Source: Sulfurimonas sp.
GTDB taxonomy: Bacteria > Campylobacterota > Campylobacteria > Campylobacterales > Sulfurimonadaceae
Direction: 5' to 3'
NCBI GenBank assembly: GCA_012963655.1
Contig: DTVI01000176.1
Coordinates: 1-24,916, forward strand
DNA: 24,916 nucleotides
The notes beneath the pieces are model-generated. The model saw only the letters and a program-made list of their open reading frames with translations. It ran no database searches and was not told the DNA's origin. The position numbers were made by a program, and so were the translations under genes. Positions 16,816 through 23,950 of the stretch are shown here, piece after piece (the stretch's first letter is position 1; each line of letters begins with the position of its first letter).

Positions 16816-16850
16816 TTTGATTAAAATTTATACATAATTTTAAAATCAAA
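16816..16850 (+). promoter_or_regulatory. AT-rich dyad overlapping the amtB -35 region
   Basis: TTTGATT-AAAATT (16816-16828) pairs with AATTTT-(AA)-AATCAAA (16836-16850), with a two-base bulge and a 7-base centre. It ends 15 bases before the amtB -10 and so covers the -35 zone, a position suited to a repressor or activator. The protein is unknown. Confidence 0.35.
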
Positions 16851-16865
16851 TTAAAAATTAGTAGT

Positions 16866-16871
16866 TATACT
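16866..16871 (+). promoter_or_regulatory. -10 element for amtB
   Basis: TATACT lies 28 bases upstream of the amtB ATG. No sigma54-type GG-N10-GC was seen here, although sigma54 often drives amtB in other proteobacteria. Confidence 0.5.
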
Positions 16872-16899
16872 ATGGGCAAAATTACTTTAAGGAACTACA

Positions 16900-18201
16900 A
16901 TGAAAAAATTGTTTGCAGCTTTACTGCTTCCTCTTCTTGCCTTAGCCGAAGAAGCTCCAACTATCGATTCAGGGGACACAGCTTGGATGATGGTTTCAAC
17001 AGCATTTGTTATGCTTATGACACCAGCAGGTCTTGCTTTGTTTTACGGTGGAATGACGCGTTCAAAAAATATTCTAAATACATATGCAATGGTTTTTGCA
17101 GCCTTCGTTGTTGGTTTCGTTGTATGGATTGCTGCAGGGTATTCAATAGCATTTGGTACAGCTGATGGCGGTATGAATAAGGTTATTGGTGGCTTTTCTC
17201 ATTTATTCCTTTCAGGTATTTCTTATACTCAGATAAATGGTTTAGGTGCTTTTCCTGAATTTGTATTTGTAGTTTTCCAAGGAACTTTTGCAGCTATTAC
17301 GGTAGCTATCGCATCAGGTTCTGTTATTGAAAGAATTAAATTTTCTACTTGGTTAGTCTTTGTTGCTATCTGGGTTCTTGTAGTATATGCTCCAATTACA
17401 CACATGGTATGGGGTGGTGGATACTTATTTGATATTGGTGCCTTAGACTTTGCTGGTGGTACTGTTGTTCACATGAATGGTGGTCTCGCAGGTCTTGTTC
17501 TTGCTGTCTTAGTTGGTAAGCGCGCAGGTTATCCTAAGAGTGCTATGAAGCCAGCTTCAGTAATTTTAACAGCACTTGGGGCTGCTTTATTATGGTTTGG
17601 TTGGTATGGATTTAATGGTGGATCTGCCTTTGGTGCAAACGCTATTGCTGGTTTAGCTTTCTTAACTACAACGGTTGCAGCGTCTATCGCTACCATTACT
17701 TGGATTGTTTTAGAATGGATTATTTACAAGAAGCCTACCTTACTAGGTGCAGCTACAGGTGCTATCGCTGGTCTCGTTGCAATTACGCCAGCTGCAGGTT
17801 TTGTTGATGTTTCTGGTGCCTTTATGATTGGTACTATTGGTACTGTATTCGCATTCTTTGGTGTGACACTGTTTAAGAAGAAAATGGGTTATGATGATTC
17901 TTTAGACGCTTTTGGAGTTCACTTCTTAGCCGGTTTATGGGGTGCATTAGCAACAGCAATTTTTGCAGTAAAAGATCAAGCACTATTATGGGATGGTCCA
18001 CTTAAAGAATCAGGCGACAGAATGGGACAATTCTTAGTTCAACTAGAGTCTGTTGCGATTGTAGGAACCTTTACTCTTGTTGGTACGGTTGTTGTTTATT
18101 ATGTTGCAGTTGCTATTACGGGTGGTCGTAGAGTTAAAGAAGATAATGAAGTTATGGGTCTTGATGAGTCAGTACATGGTGAAAAAGGTTTTAACCTTTA
18201 A
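16900..18201 (+). CDS. amtB: Ammonium transporter AmtB
   Basis: A 433-residue trimeric inner-membrane channel for ammonium. A cleavable signal peptide (MKKLFAALLLPLLALA) precedes eleven predicted transmembrane helices. The family signature region contains DFAGGTVVHMNGGLAGL (near 187-203), whose His is the first of the twin pore histidines; the second is in FGVHFLAGLWG (near 346-356). The short cytoplasmic tail ends ESVHGEKGFNL, the region where the PII protein docks. AAGGA lies before the ATG. glnB follows 63 bases downstream but is separated by a terminator-like hairpin. The order amtB then glnB is the reverse of the usual glnK-amtB arrangement. Confidence 0.96.
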   Translation: MKKLFAALLLPLLALAEEAPTIDSGDTAWMMVSTAFVMLMTPAGLALFYGGMTRSKNILNTYAMVFAAFVVGFVVWIAAGYSIAFGTADGGMNKVIGGFSHLFLSGISYTQINGLGAFPEFVFVVFQGTFAAITVAIASGSVIERIKFSTWLVFVAIWVLVVYAPITHMVWGGGYLFDIGALDFAGGTVVHMNGGLAGLVLAVLVGKRAGYPKSAMKPASVILTALGAALLWFGWYGFNGGSAFGANAIAGLAFLTTTVAASIATITWIVLEWIIYKKPTLLGAATGAIAGLVAITPAAGFVDVSGAFMIGTIGTVFAFFGVTLFKKKMGYDDSLDAFGVHFLAGLWGALATAIFAVKDQALLWDGPLKESGDRMGQFLVQLESVAIVGTFTLVGTVVVYYVAVAITGGRRVKEDNEVMGLDESVHGEKGFNL

Positions 18202-18211
18202 GTCACGATTT

Positions 18212-18236
18212 AAGGTGAATACGTTCACCTTTTTTT
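18212..18236 (+). terminator. Intrinsic terminator between amtB and glnB
   Basis: AAGGTGAA-TACG-TTCACCTT (8-bp stem, UNCG-type tetraloop TACG) is followed by a T-run to 18236. It lies 29 bases before glnB, so transcription of glnB from the amtB promoter depends on partial readthrough. The hairpin and following leader recur upstream of pyrC. Confidence 0.75.
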
Positions 18237-18264
18237 GAATAAAATAAAATAAGGAATCTATCAT

Positions 18265-18603
18265 ATGAAAAAAATTGAAGCAGTAGTTAAACCGTTTAAA
18301 TTAGAAGATGTTAAAGACGCATTAGCTGAGATTGGTGTTACGGGTATGACAGTAAGTGAAGTGAAGGGTTATGGTCGTCAACAAGGACATAGTGAGCTTT
18401 ACAGAGGGGCAGAATATGTAGTTGATTTTCTTCCAAAAATTAAGATTGAGATTGTTGTTTCTGCTGATAATGTAGAACAAACAGTTAACACTATTGTAGA
18501 AGCTGCCCGTACAGGTAAGATTGGTGATGGTAAGATTTTTGTATCTGACATTGACCAAATTATCCGTATTCGTACAGGTGAAACAGATGCAGAAGCTATC
18601 TAG
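18265..18603 (+). CDS. glnB: Nitrogen regulatory PII protein
   Basis: A 112-residue PII signal protein. It forms trimers that bind ATP/ADP and 2-oxoglutarate and report nitrogen and energy status. The T-loop reads GRQQGHSELYRGAEYVVDFL with Tyr51, the uridylylation site of proteobacterial PII, conserved. The B-loop (ARTGKIGDGKIFV, about 81-93) and C-loop (RIRTGE) signatures are intact. AAGGA precedes the ATG. Being next to amtB, its main job is probably to gate the transporter, so glnK would also be a fair name. A strong terminator follows at 18613-18639. Confidence 0.95.
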   Translation: MKKIEAVVKPFKLEDVKDALAEIGVTGMTVSEVKGYGRQQGHSELYRGAEYVVDFLPKIKIEIVVSADNVEQTVNTIVEAARTGKIGDGKIFVSDIDQIIRIRTGETDAEAI

Positions 18604-18612
18604 TTTTTTCTC

Positions 18613-18639
18613 TTCTTAGTCTTTAGACTAAGAATTTTT
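18613..18639 (+). terminator. Intrinsic terminator after glnB
   Basis: TTCTTAGTC-TTTA-GACTAAGAA is a perfect 9-bp stem with a 4-base loop, followed by TTTTT, 9 bases past the glnB stop. Confidence 0.85.
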
Positions 18640-18715
18640 ATACTTTCTTCTTTTTCTCTAATTTCCACATAACTTTTACCGATAATACTCTTATAAAAAT
18701 AGATAAGGAATGATT

Positions 18716-18856
18716 ATGTGCTGTCAAATTAAAGCTAAATGTAAAAACTGCGGACAAAAATTTGAAGTAACCCTTCTTCGGGCTAAAATGCATGGAAAAG
18801 GGATGTGTGGACATTGTAAAAGTACAGCAGAAAAAAATAAACTTCTTAAGATATAA
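18716..18856 (+). CDS. 46-residue zinc-ribbon protein
   Basis: A small ORF: ATG at 18716, preceded by AAGGA with a 7-base gap, running 46 codons to TAA. The product starts MCCQIKAKCKNCGQKFEVTL and has two CxxC knuckles, Cys9-x2-Cys12 and Cys31-x2-Cys34, spaced as in a zinc ribbon; two more Cys follow the initiator Met. The rest is basic (many Lys). Such proteins bind nucleic acid or act as small adaptors; no specific role can be assigned. It sits between the glnB terminator and tonB, so it probably has its own promoter (a GATAAT near 18681 is a candidate -10). Confidence 0.7.
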   Translation: MCCQIKAKCKNCGQKFEVTLLRAKMHGKGMCGHCKSTAEKNKLLKI

Positions 18857-18924
18857 GTCTAGATAGTTATTGTTACAAAGTTTTTTATAGACTGGGCCTA
18901 ATATTTATAGGTTAAGGATATTTT

Positions 18925-19074
18925 ATAAATATTGCTTATGCTCCTGATCAAAGGTTTCATGCTTATAAAGGTGAAAAATATATTAAACCAAAAAAGTCTA
19001 TCCTCTTTAAAAAAAAACTATTTGAATCTGACTCTGATTTTCAAGATGAAAGGGAAGGATTAAGGCTTGTGTAA
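18925..19074 (+). pseudogene. Short open frame lacking a normal start codon
   Basis: An open frame of 49 codons begins NIAYAPDQRFHAYKGEKYI and ends in DEREGLRLV before TAA; composition looks protein-like. AAGGA at 18915-18919 is correctly spaced (6 bases) for the codon at 18925, but that codon is ATA, not ATG. It may be a small gene silenced by a start mutation, an ATA/ATT-started gene, or chance. I do not recognise the sequence. Confidence 0.3.
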
Positions 19075-19106
19075 AGTAGCTTAACACTTCTGTAACAGTA
19101 TTTTTG

Positions 19107-19112
19107 TATAAT
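19107..19112 (+). promoter_or_regulatory. -10 element of tonB
   Basis: TTTTTGTATAAT is a strong extended -10. Transcription would begin about 6-7 bases downstream, at or next to the A of the tonB ATG (19119), which suggests a leaderless message. Confidence 0.6.
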
Positions 19113-19118
19113 TCGCTT

Positions 19119-19901
19119 ATGCATACCAATAGTTTAAAATATAAATCATTTTTTTATTCATTAGCCATACATTTAGTCTTGGGAATAATAGCTTTGAGTG
19201 TATATCTAAAAGATGATGATGAACATGAAGTTTATTCTCTTATTAACTTAAAAAGCATGCAAATATGCACCCCTGATATAGCAGAACCTCTCATCAAAAA
19301 ATCATTAAAAACCCAAGCGCAAAAACAGCCAAAGCTAAAAAAAGAGTTTAAAAAGCCTAAACAGAAAACTACTAAGGCTATTATGCCACCTGCTCTAGTT
19401 AAAAAGATAGTCCCCTTAAAACCAAAGGCCATGGAAGAAGTTATTTTAATAAAGACTGAAATTATAAAGACTACTGAAAAGTTAGAGGTAGAAGAAGAGA
19501 CAGAAGATAAAATTGAAGAAGAAGTTGAAACTCAAGAAGAACTTATTGCAAAAGATGAAACTATTGTACTAGAAGAAAGTACTCCCTTAGTTGCTGTAAT
19601 TGAGCCAAAGATAAGTTATGAAGCCCAGTATATACAAGATAATTTTGCCTTAATAGGTGCCCTTATAAAGAAAAATCTTTTTTATCCACGTTTAGCAAAA
19701 AAGAGGGGACTACAAGGTAAGGCAATGATTTCATTTACCCTTAGTATACAAGGGGAAGTTATTGATATTGAGGCACTTGGTGCTTTCCATTATAGCTTAA
19801 AAAAGTTAGCTATAAAGACGCTTAGAAAAGCATCTAAATCTTTTCCTCACCCTCGCGAAGCGTTAGCTTTAAGAATTCCTATTGTTTATAAGCTACATTA
19901 A
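19119..19901 (+). CDS. tonB: TonB family energy-transducing protein
   Basis: A 260-residue protein anchored in the inner membrane that passes proton-motive force from ExbB/ExbD to outer-membrane receptors. The N-terminal anchor is SFFYSLAIHLVLGIIALSVYL (about 9-29), including the His within the helix that is typical of TonB. The spacer is unusual: Lys/Pro-rich first (70-110), then strongly Glu-rich (115-150). The C-terminal TonB domain contains FYPRLAKKRGLQGKAMISF and ends HPREALALRIPIVYKL. I chose ATG 19119; a TTG at 19104 in the same frame lies inside the promoter. No Shine-Dalgarno sequence precedes the start. exbB and exbD lie about 4 kb downstream. Confidence 0.88.
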   Translation: MHTNSLKYKSFFYSLAIHLVLGIIALSVYLKDDDEHEVYSLINLKSMQICTPDIAEPLIKKSLKTQAQKQPKLKKEFKKPKQKTTKAIMPPALVKKIVPLKPKAMEEVILIKTEIIKTTEKLEVEEETEDKIEEEVETQEELIAKDETIVLEESTPLVAVIEPKISYEAQYIQDNFALIGALIKKNLFYPRLAKKRGLQGKAMISFTLSIQGEVIDIEALGAFHYSLKKLAIKTLRKASKSFPHPREALALRIPIVYKLH

Positions 19902-19914
19902 GAGTTATATTTAA

Positions 19915-19920
19915 TATAAT
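19915..19920 (+). promoter_or_regulatory. -10 element upstream of the phosphohexomutase gene
   Basis: A perfect TATAAT lies 29 bases before the ATG at 19950, in the 48-base gap after tonB. Confidence 0.45.
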
Positions 19921-19949
19921 TACACAATAAATATATATGTGAGGTCTAA

Positions 19950-21329
19950 ATGTCAATTTACAGAGAATATGATATACGCGGAATTTTTGAACAAGAATTA
20001 AATGAAGCCACAGTTAAGAAAATAGGTTATACACTTGGACTTAAAGTTCAAGGAGAATATGTTAGCATTGGATATGATGCGCGTACGCATTCACCTAAGC
20101 TTTTTGACTGGTTATGTGCAGGTTTTGTTCACGCCGGTAAAAAGGTGATAAACATCCAACTTGTACCTACACCTGTAAATTATTTTACAAATTACCAAGA
20201 ACTTCATTTAGAAAATGGTCAAACGGTAACGCCGACAGCTTCTGTTATGATTACTGGTTCTCATAATCCACCTGAATATAATGGTTTTAAAATCACCCTA
20301 GCTAAGGCACCGTTTTTTGGTGAAGATATATATGCCCTTGGCCGTGAGATTGATGAACTTGTTGAGATTATTCCTGATAGTGATAAGTATATAGAATTTG
20401 ACGCAGCAAGTATGTACATAGATTATATTGTAAATGAGTTTGAACACTTACGTGGTATGGACTTAAATATTGTTTATGATTGTGGAAATGGAGTGGCTGG
20501 TTCAGTTCTTCCTACTATTTTGCAAAAGCTAAACCTTAAGGCTAAGGGTATTTTTATTGAGCCTGATGGAACCTTTCCTAATCATCACCCAGACCCAAGT
20601 GAAGAAGAAAACCTTGAAGATATTAAACTTTTACTTAACCGTGAGGGTGATATTGCCTTTGCTTATGATGGAGATGCGGATCGTATAGCAGTGCTTACAA
20701 AAAAGCATAATATTAAGGGTGATATTCTGGCCCTTTTACTTTCAAAGCAGATGTCTAATCCTACTGTTATTGGCGAGGTAAAATGTTCACAAGTGATGTA
20801 TGATACTATTCGTGAACGTGGTGGTACGGCTATTATGTATAAGACAGGGCATTCAAACCTTAAGGTAAAAATTAGAGAAACAAATGCTGACTTAGCGGCT
20901 GAGGTAAGTGGTCATATCTTTTTTAATGACAGATACTTTGGTTATGATGACGCGATTTATACGACTTTTAGAGTCTTAGAACTTATTAATCGTGGTATGG
21001 ATTTAGATGCTGAAGTTGAGGCACTCCCTGTCGTTTTTTCAACAGAAGAAATTAAGATTAAAATAACTGAACAAGAAAAGTTTAAAATCATTGATATTCT
21101 TAAAGAAAAGCTTCAAGCTCCGCCTCTTGACTTTCCTGATATAAAAGAAATTATTGATGTTGATGGGGTTCGTGTAATCTTTGAAAACGGTTGGGGACTT
21201 GTAAGAGCAAGTAATACAACGCCAGTGCTAGTAACGCGTTTTGAATCACAAGATTTAAAAGATGCACAACTTTATGAGAAACATTTAAATGCTTTAATTG
21301 AGTCTTCTCGTGAAGTAATAAGCGTATAA
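19950..21329 (+). CDS. Phosphomannomutase/phosphoglucomutase
   Basis: A 459-residue alpha-D-phosphohexomutase of the ManB/AlgC type, which interconverts the 6- and 1-phosphates of mannose or glucose for surface polysaccharide synthesis. The phosphoserine loop is TGSHNPPEYNGFK with Ser104. The metal-binding loop is DGDADRI (240-246). The sugar-binding loop reads AEVSGHIFF (317-325; GEMSGH in many relatives). The C-terminal phosphate-binding loop is RASNTTPVLVTRFE. The length fits the bifunctional PMM/PGM family, shorter than classical phosphoglucomutase. It has its own likely promoter and is followed by two hairpins that separate it from pyrC. Substrate preference cannot be read from the sequence. 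Confidence 0.92.
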   Translation: MSIYREYDIRGIFEQELNEATVKKIGYTLGLKVQGEYVSIGYDARTHSPKLFDWLCAGFVHAGKKVINIQLVPTPVNYFTNYQELHLENGQTVTPTASVMITGSHNPPEYNGFKITLAKAPFFGEDIYALGREIDELVEIIPDSDKYIEFDAASMYIDYIVNEFEHLRGMDLNIVYDCGNGVAGSVLPTILQKLNLKAKGIFIEPDGTFPNHHPDPSEEENLEDIKLLLNREGDIAFAYDGDADRIAVLTKKHNIKGDILALLLSKQMSNPTVIGEVKCSQVMYDTIRERGGTAIMYKTGHSNLKVKIRETNADLAAEVSGHIFFNDRYFGYDDAIYTTFRVLELINRGMDLDAEVEALPVVFSTEEIKIKITEQEKFKIIDILKEKLQAPPLDFPDIKEIIDVDGVRVIFENGWGLVRASNTTPVLVTRFESQDLKDAQLYEKHLNALIESSREVISV

Positions 21330-21340
21330 AAACGTCTTAA

Positions 21341-21369
21341 AAAAAGTGTGAGATTCACTCGCACTTTTT
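21341..21369 (+). terminator. Terminator after the phosphohexomutase gene (first of two)
   Basis: AAAAAGTGTGAG (21341-21352) pairs with CTCGCACTTTTT (21358-21369) through one T-G wobble, with loop ATTCA. A-tract and T-tract flank a GC-containing core, so it may work in both directions. Its tail (GAGTAAAA) is similar to that of the next hairpin. Confidence 0.8.
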
Positions 21370-21391
21370 CTGAGTAAAATTGATACCTTTA

Positions 21392-21418
21392 AAAAAGGTG
21401 AATGCGTTCACACTTTTT
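21392..21418 (+). terminator. Second hairpin upstream of pyrC
   Basis: AAAAAGGTGAA-TGCG-TTCAC-(A)-CTTTTT forms a hairpin with one bulged A, ending in a T-run, 31 bases before the pyrC ATG. The core is nearly identical to the amtB-glnB hairpin (one loop base and one insertion). Confidence 0.65.
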
Positions 21419-21449
21419 AAGAGTAAAACAGATAAATAAGGATTCTACA

Positions 21450-22496
21450 ATGAAACAACACACACTTTTAATGCCACTAGATATGCACCTACACCTACGA
21501 GATGGGATTATGCTTGAAAATATAGCTGCGCTTTCAGCTTATAGCTTTTCAGGCGCTATTATTATGCCTAACCTTGTTCCTCCAGTGAGTACAAAAGATG
21601 AACTTATTGCTTATAAAGAACGTATCTTACATGCCGTTGGCGTTGAAGCGGCGGATGATGAGATGGATGAATTTGCAGATAATGGTGGATTTGAACCTTA
21701 TATGACACTTTTTTATCAAAATTATGATGAAGAGTTTTTAGAAGATGTAGCTGAAGAGCTTACCGCTATCAAACTTTACCCTGCTGGTATTACTACCAAC
21801 TCTGAGGGTGGGGTTAAGAACTTTGATATTGAAGAGATGCGTCCTACGCTAGAAGCTATGGCTAGACTTGATATCCCTTTATGTGTACATGGAGAAACAG
21901 ATGGCTTTGTGATGGATAGAGAGGCAGAATTTATGAACATTTATGATGCTCTTGCAACAAACTTTCCTGATTTGAAAATTATCATGGAACATATTACGAC
22001 GAAAGAAGCAGTGGATATGTTGGATAAGCATGCCAATCTTTATGCAACTATTACTGTACATCATCTTCTTATCTCTTTAGATGATGTTATTGGTGGATCA
22101 ATGAAACCTCACTTGTTTTGTAAGCCTATTGCAAAGCGCCCTGAAGACAGAGATGCACTTTTAAAAGTAGCACTACAAGCGCATCCTAAAGTGATGTTTG
22201 GATCAGATTCTGCACCCCATCCTCAACATAAGAAAGAAGCTTGTGGATGTGCAGCAGGTGTGTTTACCGCGCCTATCGCCCTTCAACTTTTATGTGAGAT
22301 TTTTGATAAAGCAAATAAACTTGAGAATCTTCAATCTTTTATTTCAGACAATGCCCAAAGTATTTATGGAATCTGTCCAGAATTTAAAGAGGTTGTTTTA
22401 GTTAATGAACCTTTTATGGTGCCTGAAAAGTATAAGGGCGTTGTGCCTATGTATGCGGGTGAAAGTATTGGATGGTCTATAAAGGATGTCGACTAA
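21450..22496 (+). CDS. pyrC: Dihydroorotase
   Basis: A 348-residue enzyme that cyclises carbamoyl aspartate to dihydroorotate in pyrimidine synthesis. It is the type II form, with the binuclear zinc site intact: DMHLHLRDG (His13, His15, Arg17), the probably carboxylated Lys108 in AIKLYPAG, His147 in CVHGE, His181 in EHITT and catalytic Asp253 in GSDSAPH. I chose ATG 21450, which follows AAGGA; an in-frame ATG at 21402 lies inside the upstream hairpin and lacks a binding site. The last 11 bases overlap the start of the response regulator gene in another frame, so pyrC appears to lead an operon that continues to the right edge. Confidence 0.95.
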   Translation: MKQHTLLMPLDMHLHLRDGIMLENIAALSAYSFSGAIIMPNLVPPVSTKDELIAYKERILHAVGVEAADDEMDEFADNGGFEPYMTLFYQNYDEEFLEDVAEELTAIKLYPAGITTNSEGGVKNFDIEEMRPTLEAMARLDIPLCVHGETDGFVMDREAEFMNIYDALATNFPDLKIIMEHITTKEAVDMLDKHANLYATITVHHLLISLDDVIGGSMKPHLFCKPIAKRPEDRDALLKVALQAHPKVMFGSDSAPHPQHKKEACGCAAGVFTAPIALQLLCEIFDKANKLENLQSFISDNAQSIYGICPEFKEVVLVNEPFMVPEKYKGVVPMYAGESIGWSIKDVD

Positions 22497-23145
22497 GGTT
22501 CTACTTTTAGAAGATGATCTTCTTTTTGCACAAAGCTTAGAAGATTTTCTTGAAGAAGAGGGGTATGAAGTTGTTTTAGCTCATAATCCTCATGCCGCTT
22601 TGGAATTAACATATGCGCAAAAGTTCGACCTTTATTTACTTGATATTAATCTTCCCCTTATGAGTGGAATAGAATTTTTAGATGACCTGCGTCAAAGTGG
22701 AGACCTCACTCCTGCCATTTTCCTGACCTCTTACCAAGACAAAGAGGTGATGAAAGAAGGCTTTTTGAAGGGTTGTGATGATTATTTAAAAAAACCTGTA
22801 GACTTAGAAGAATTAAGTCTTCGTATCTCTTGTGTGATGAAACGTTACCGCGGAAATAAAAAACAGTGTATTTCTAATATTTGTATAGATATAGAACAAA
22901 AACGTTTGTACAAGGATGAAGTAGAAATTGAAATCACACTTAGGGAGTTTGACCTTATTGCCTTACTCTTTAGAAATAAGGACAAAATTGTTTCTAAAGA
23001 GATGATTATTGACGCTTTATGGACAAATGATGAAGAAGGAAGTGATGGGGCTATCCGTGTGTATATTAATAGGCTCAAAAAGATCTTAGACTCGCAGTCT
23101 TTAAAAAATGTACGTGGTAAAGGGTATATTTATGAATCGCATTGA
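22486..23145 (+). CDS. OmpR-family response regulator
   Basis: A 219-residue DNA-binding response regulator. The receiver domain (1-118) has the acidic pair Asp10/Asp11, phosphoacceptor Asp53 in LLDINLPLMSG, Thr81 and Lys103 in DDYLKKP. A winged-helix domain (about 125-219) includes TLREFDLIALLFRNKDKIVS and ends in GSDGAIRVYINRLKKIL and RGKGYIYE, the recognition-helix and wing pattern of the OmpR/PhoB family. The start ATG overlaps the pyrC end by 11 bases. The kinase gene overlaps its own 3' end by 14 bases, so the pair forms a two-component system. Targets are unknown; exbB/exbD follow directly. Confidence 0.93.
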   Translation: MSTKVLLLEDDLLFAQSLEDFLEEEGYEVVLAHNPHAALELTYAQKFDLYLLDINLPLMSGIEFLDDLRQSGDLTPAIFLTSYQDKEVMKEGFLKGCDDYLKKPVDLEELSLRISCVMKRYRGNKKQCISNICIDIEQKRLYKDEVEIEITLREFDLIALLFRNKDKIVSKEMIIDALWTNDEEGSDGAIRVYINRLKKILDSQSLKNVRGKGYIYESH

Positions 23146-23949
23146 TAAATATATTTTAGTTTTTATTTTTATGGCGGCCCTTTCTTTAGCCGCTTTTTTT
23201 GCTTATCATGCTAATGGACGGTTTGACCTTAGTTTGATTATGAGTATGACCTTGATTGCAGGTTTTATTATAGGTACAGGATATGTACGAAACCTTATTG
23301 AGCCTTTAGATAAACGATCCCACGAACTTGAACTTTTAAGTCGTCAAACCTTGCATGAGCTGAACCTTCCAGTAGCTACGATCTTGGCCAATACCCAAAT
23401 GCTTTTAAAAAATGAAGAGAATGAAAAAAATATTAAACGCTTGAAACGGATTAATCAGGCTGCCGCGACGCTTCAAAGTATGTATACAGAACTTGATTAC
23501 ACCATTAAAAAACAAAACCATACACTTATAAAAGAAGACTGTGATCTAAAAAAAATAATAGAGCAAAAGCAAGAATCTTACACAGAAATTTTGTACTAAC
23601 TTTAGAAAGCTCTAGTGTAAAAATAGATATAATTGGTTTTTTAAAAGTATTAGATAACTTGGTTCATAATGCAGTAAAGTATTCAAAGCATAAATCTATT
23701 ATAAAAATCAGTCTTCAAAACTTGCAATTAAGCATAGAAGATGAGGGCATTGGAATGGAAGAAGACTTCTTCTTACAAGCCTTTGAACATTATTATCAAG
23801 AAGACAAAGAACATAAGGGTCAAGGCTTAGGTCTTGGTCTTGTAAAAGAATATTGTGATCGTAATAAAATAAAAATTTATCTAAATTCAAAAAAAGATTT
23901 AGGGACAAAAATCACCTTAGATTTAAGTGCTTTAAAACAGGAGAATTAA
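23132..23949 (+). pseudogene. Sensor histidine kinase, split by a frameshift
   Basis: Partner kinase of the preceding regulator. From ATG 23132 (AAAGGG upstream) there are two transmembrane helices (about 7-27 and 33-52) with only a short loop between them, so no periplasmic sensor domain. The H-box is RQTLHELNLPVATI with His75. After TEI (about codon 152) the frame meets a stop at 23597-23599; the shifted frame, from about 23587, continues NFVLTLESSSVKIDIIGFLK with the N-box DNLVHNAVKYSKH, G1 DEGIGM and G2 GQGLGLGLVKEY to the stop at 23949. One extra base near 23584-23592 would rejoin the halves into a kinase of about 272 residues. It is either a sequence error or a recent mutation; all catalytic boxes remain. 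Confidence 0.8.
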
Positions 23950-23950
23950 T

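Larger units (their letters stand above)
16578..16899. other. Divergent intergenic region between gyrA and amtB
   Basis: This 322-base AT-rich stretch has no credible gene. It must hold the gyrA and amtB promoters. Two short palindromes share a half-site: AACTGT-N10-ACAGTT (16598-16619, near the gyrA start) and AACAGT-N8-ACTGTT (16727-16746). A longer AT-rich dyad (16816-16850) and a -10 (16866-16871) lie next to amtB. Confidence 0.6.

Noticed and set aside
16872..17165. Alternative frame of 97 codons overlapping the start of amtB
   Set aside because: It is out of frame with an unmistakable AmtB and begins upstream of its binding site; no independent support.
21402..21449. N-terminal extension of pyrC from ATG 21402
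   Set aside because: That ATG lies in the hairpin upstream of pyrC with no binding site, and the extension has no homology to dihydroorotases.
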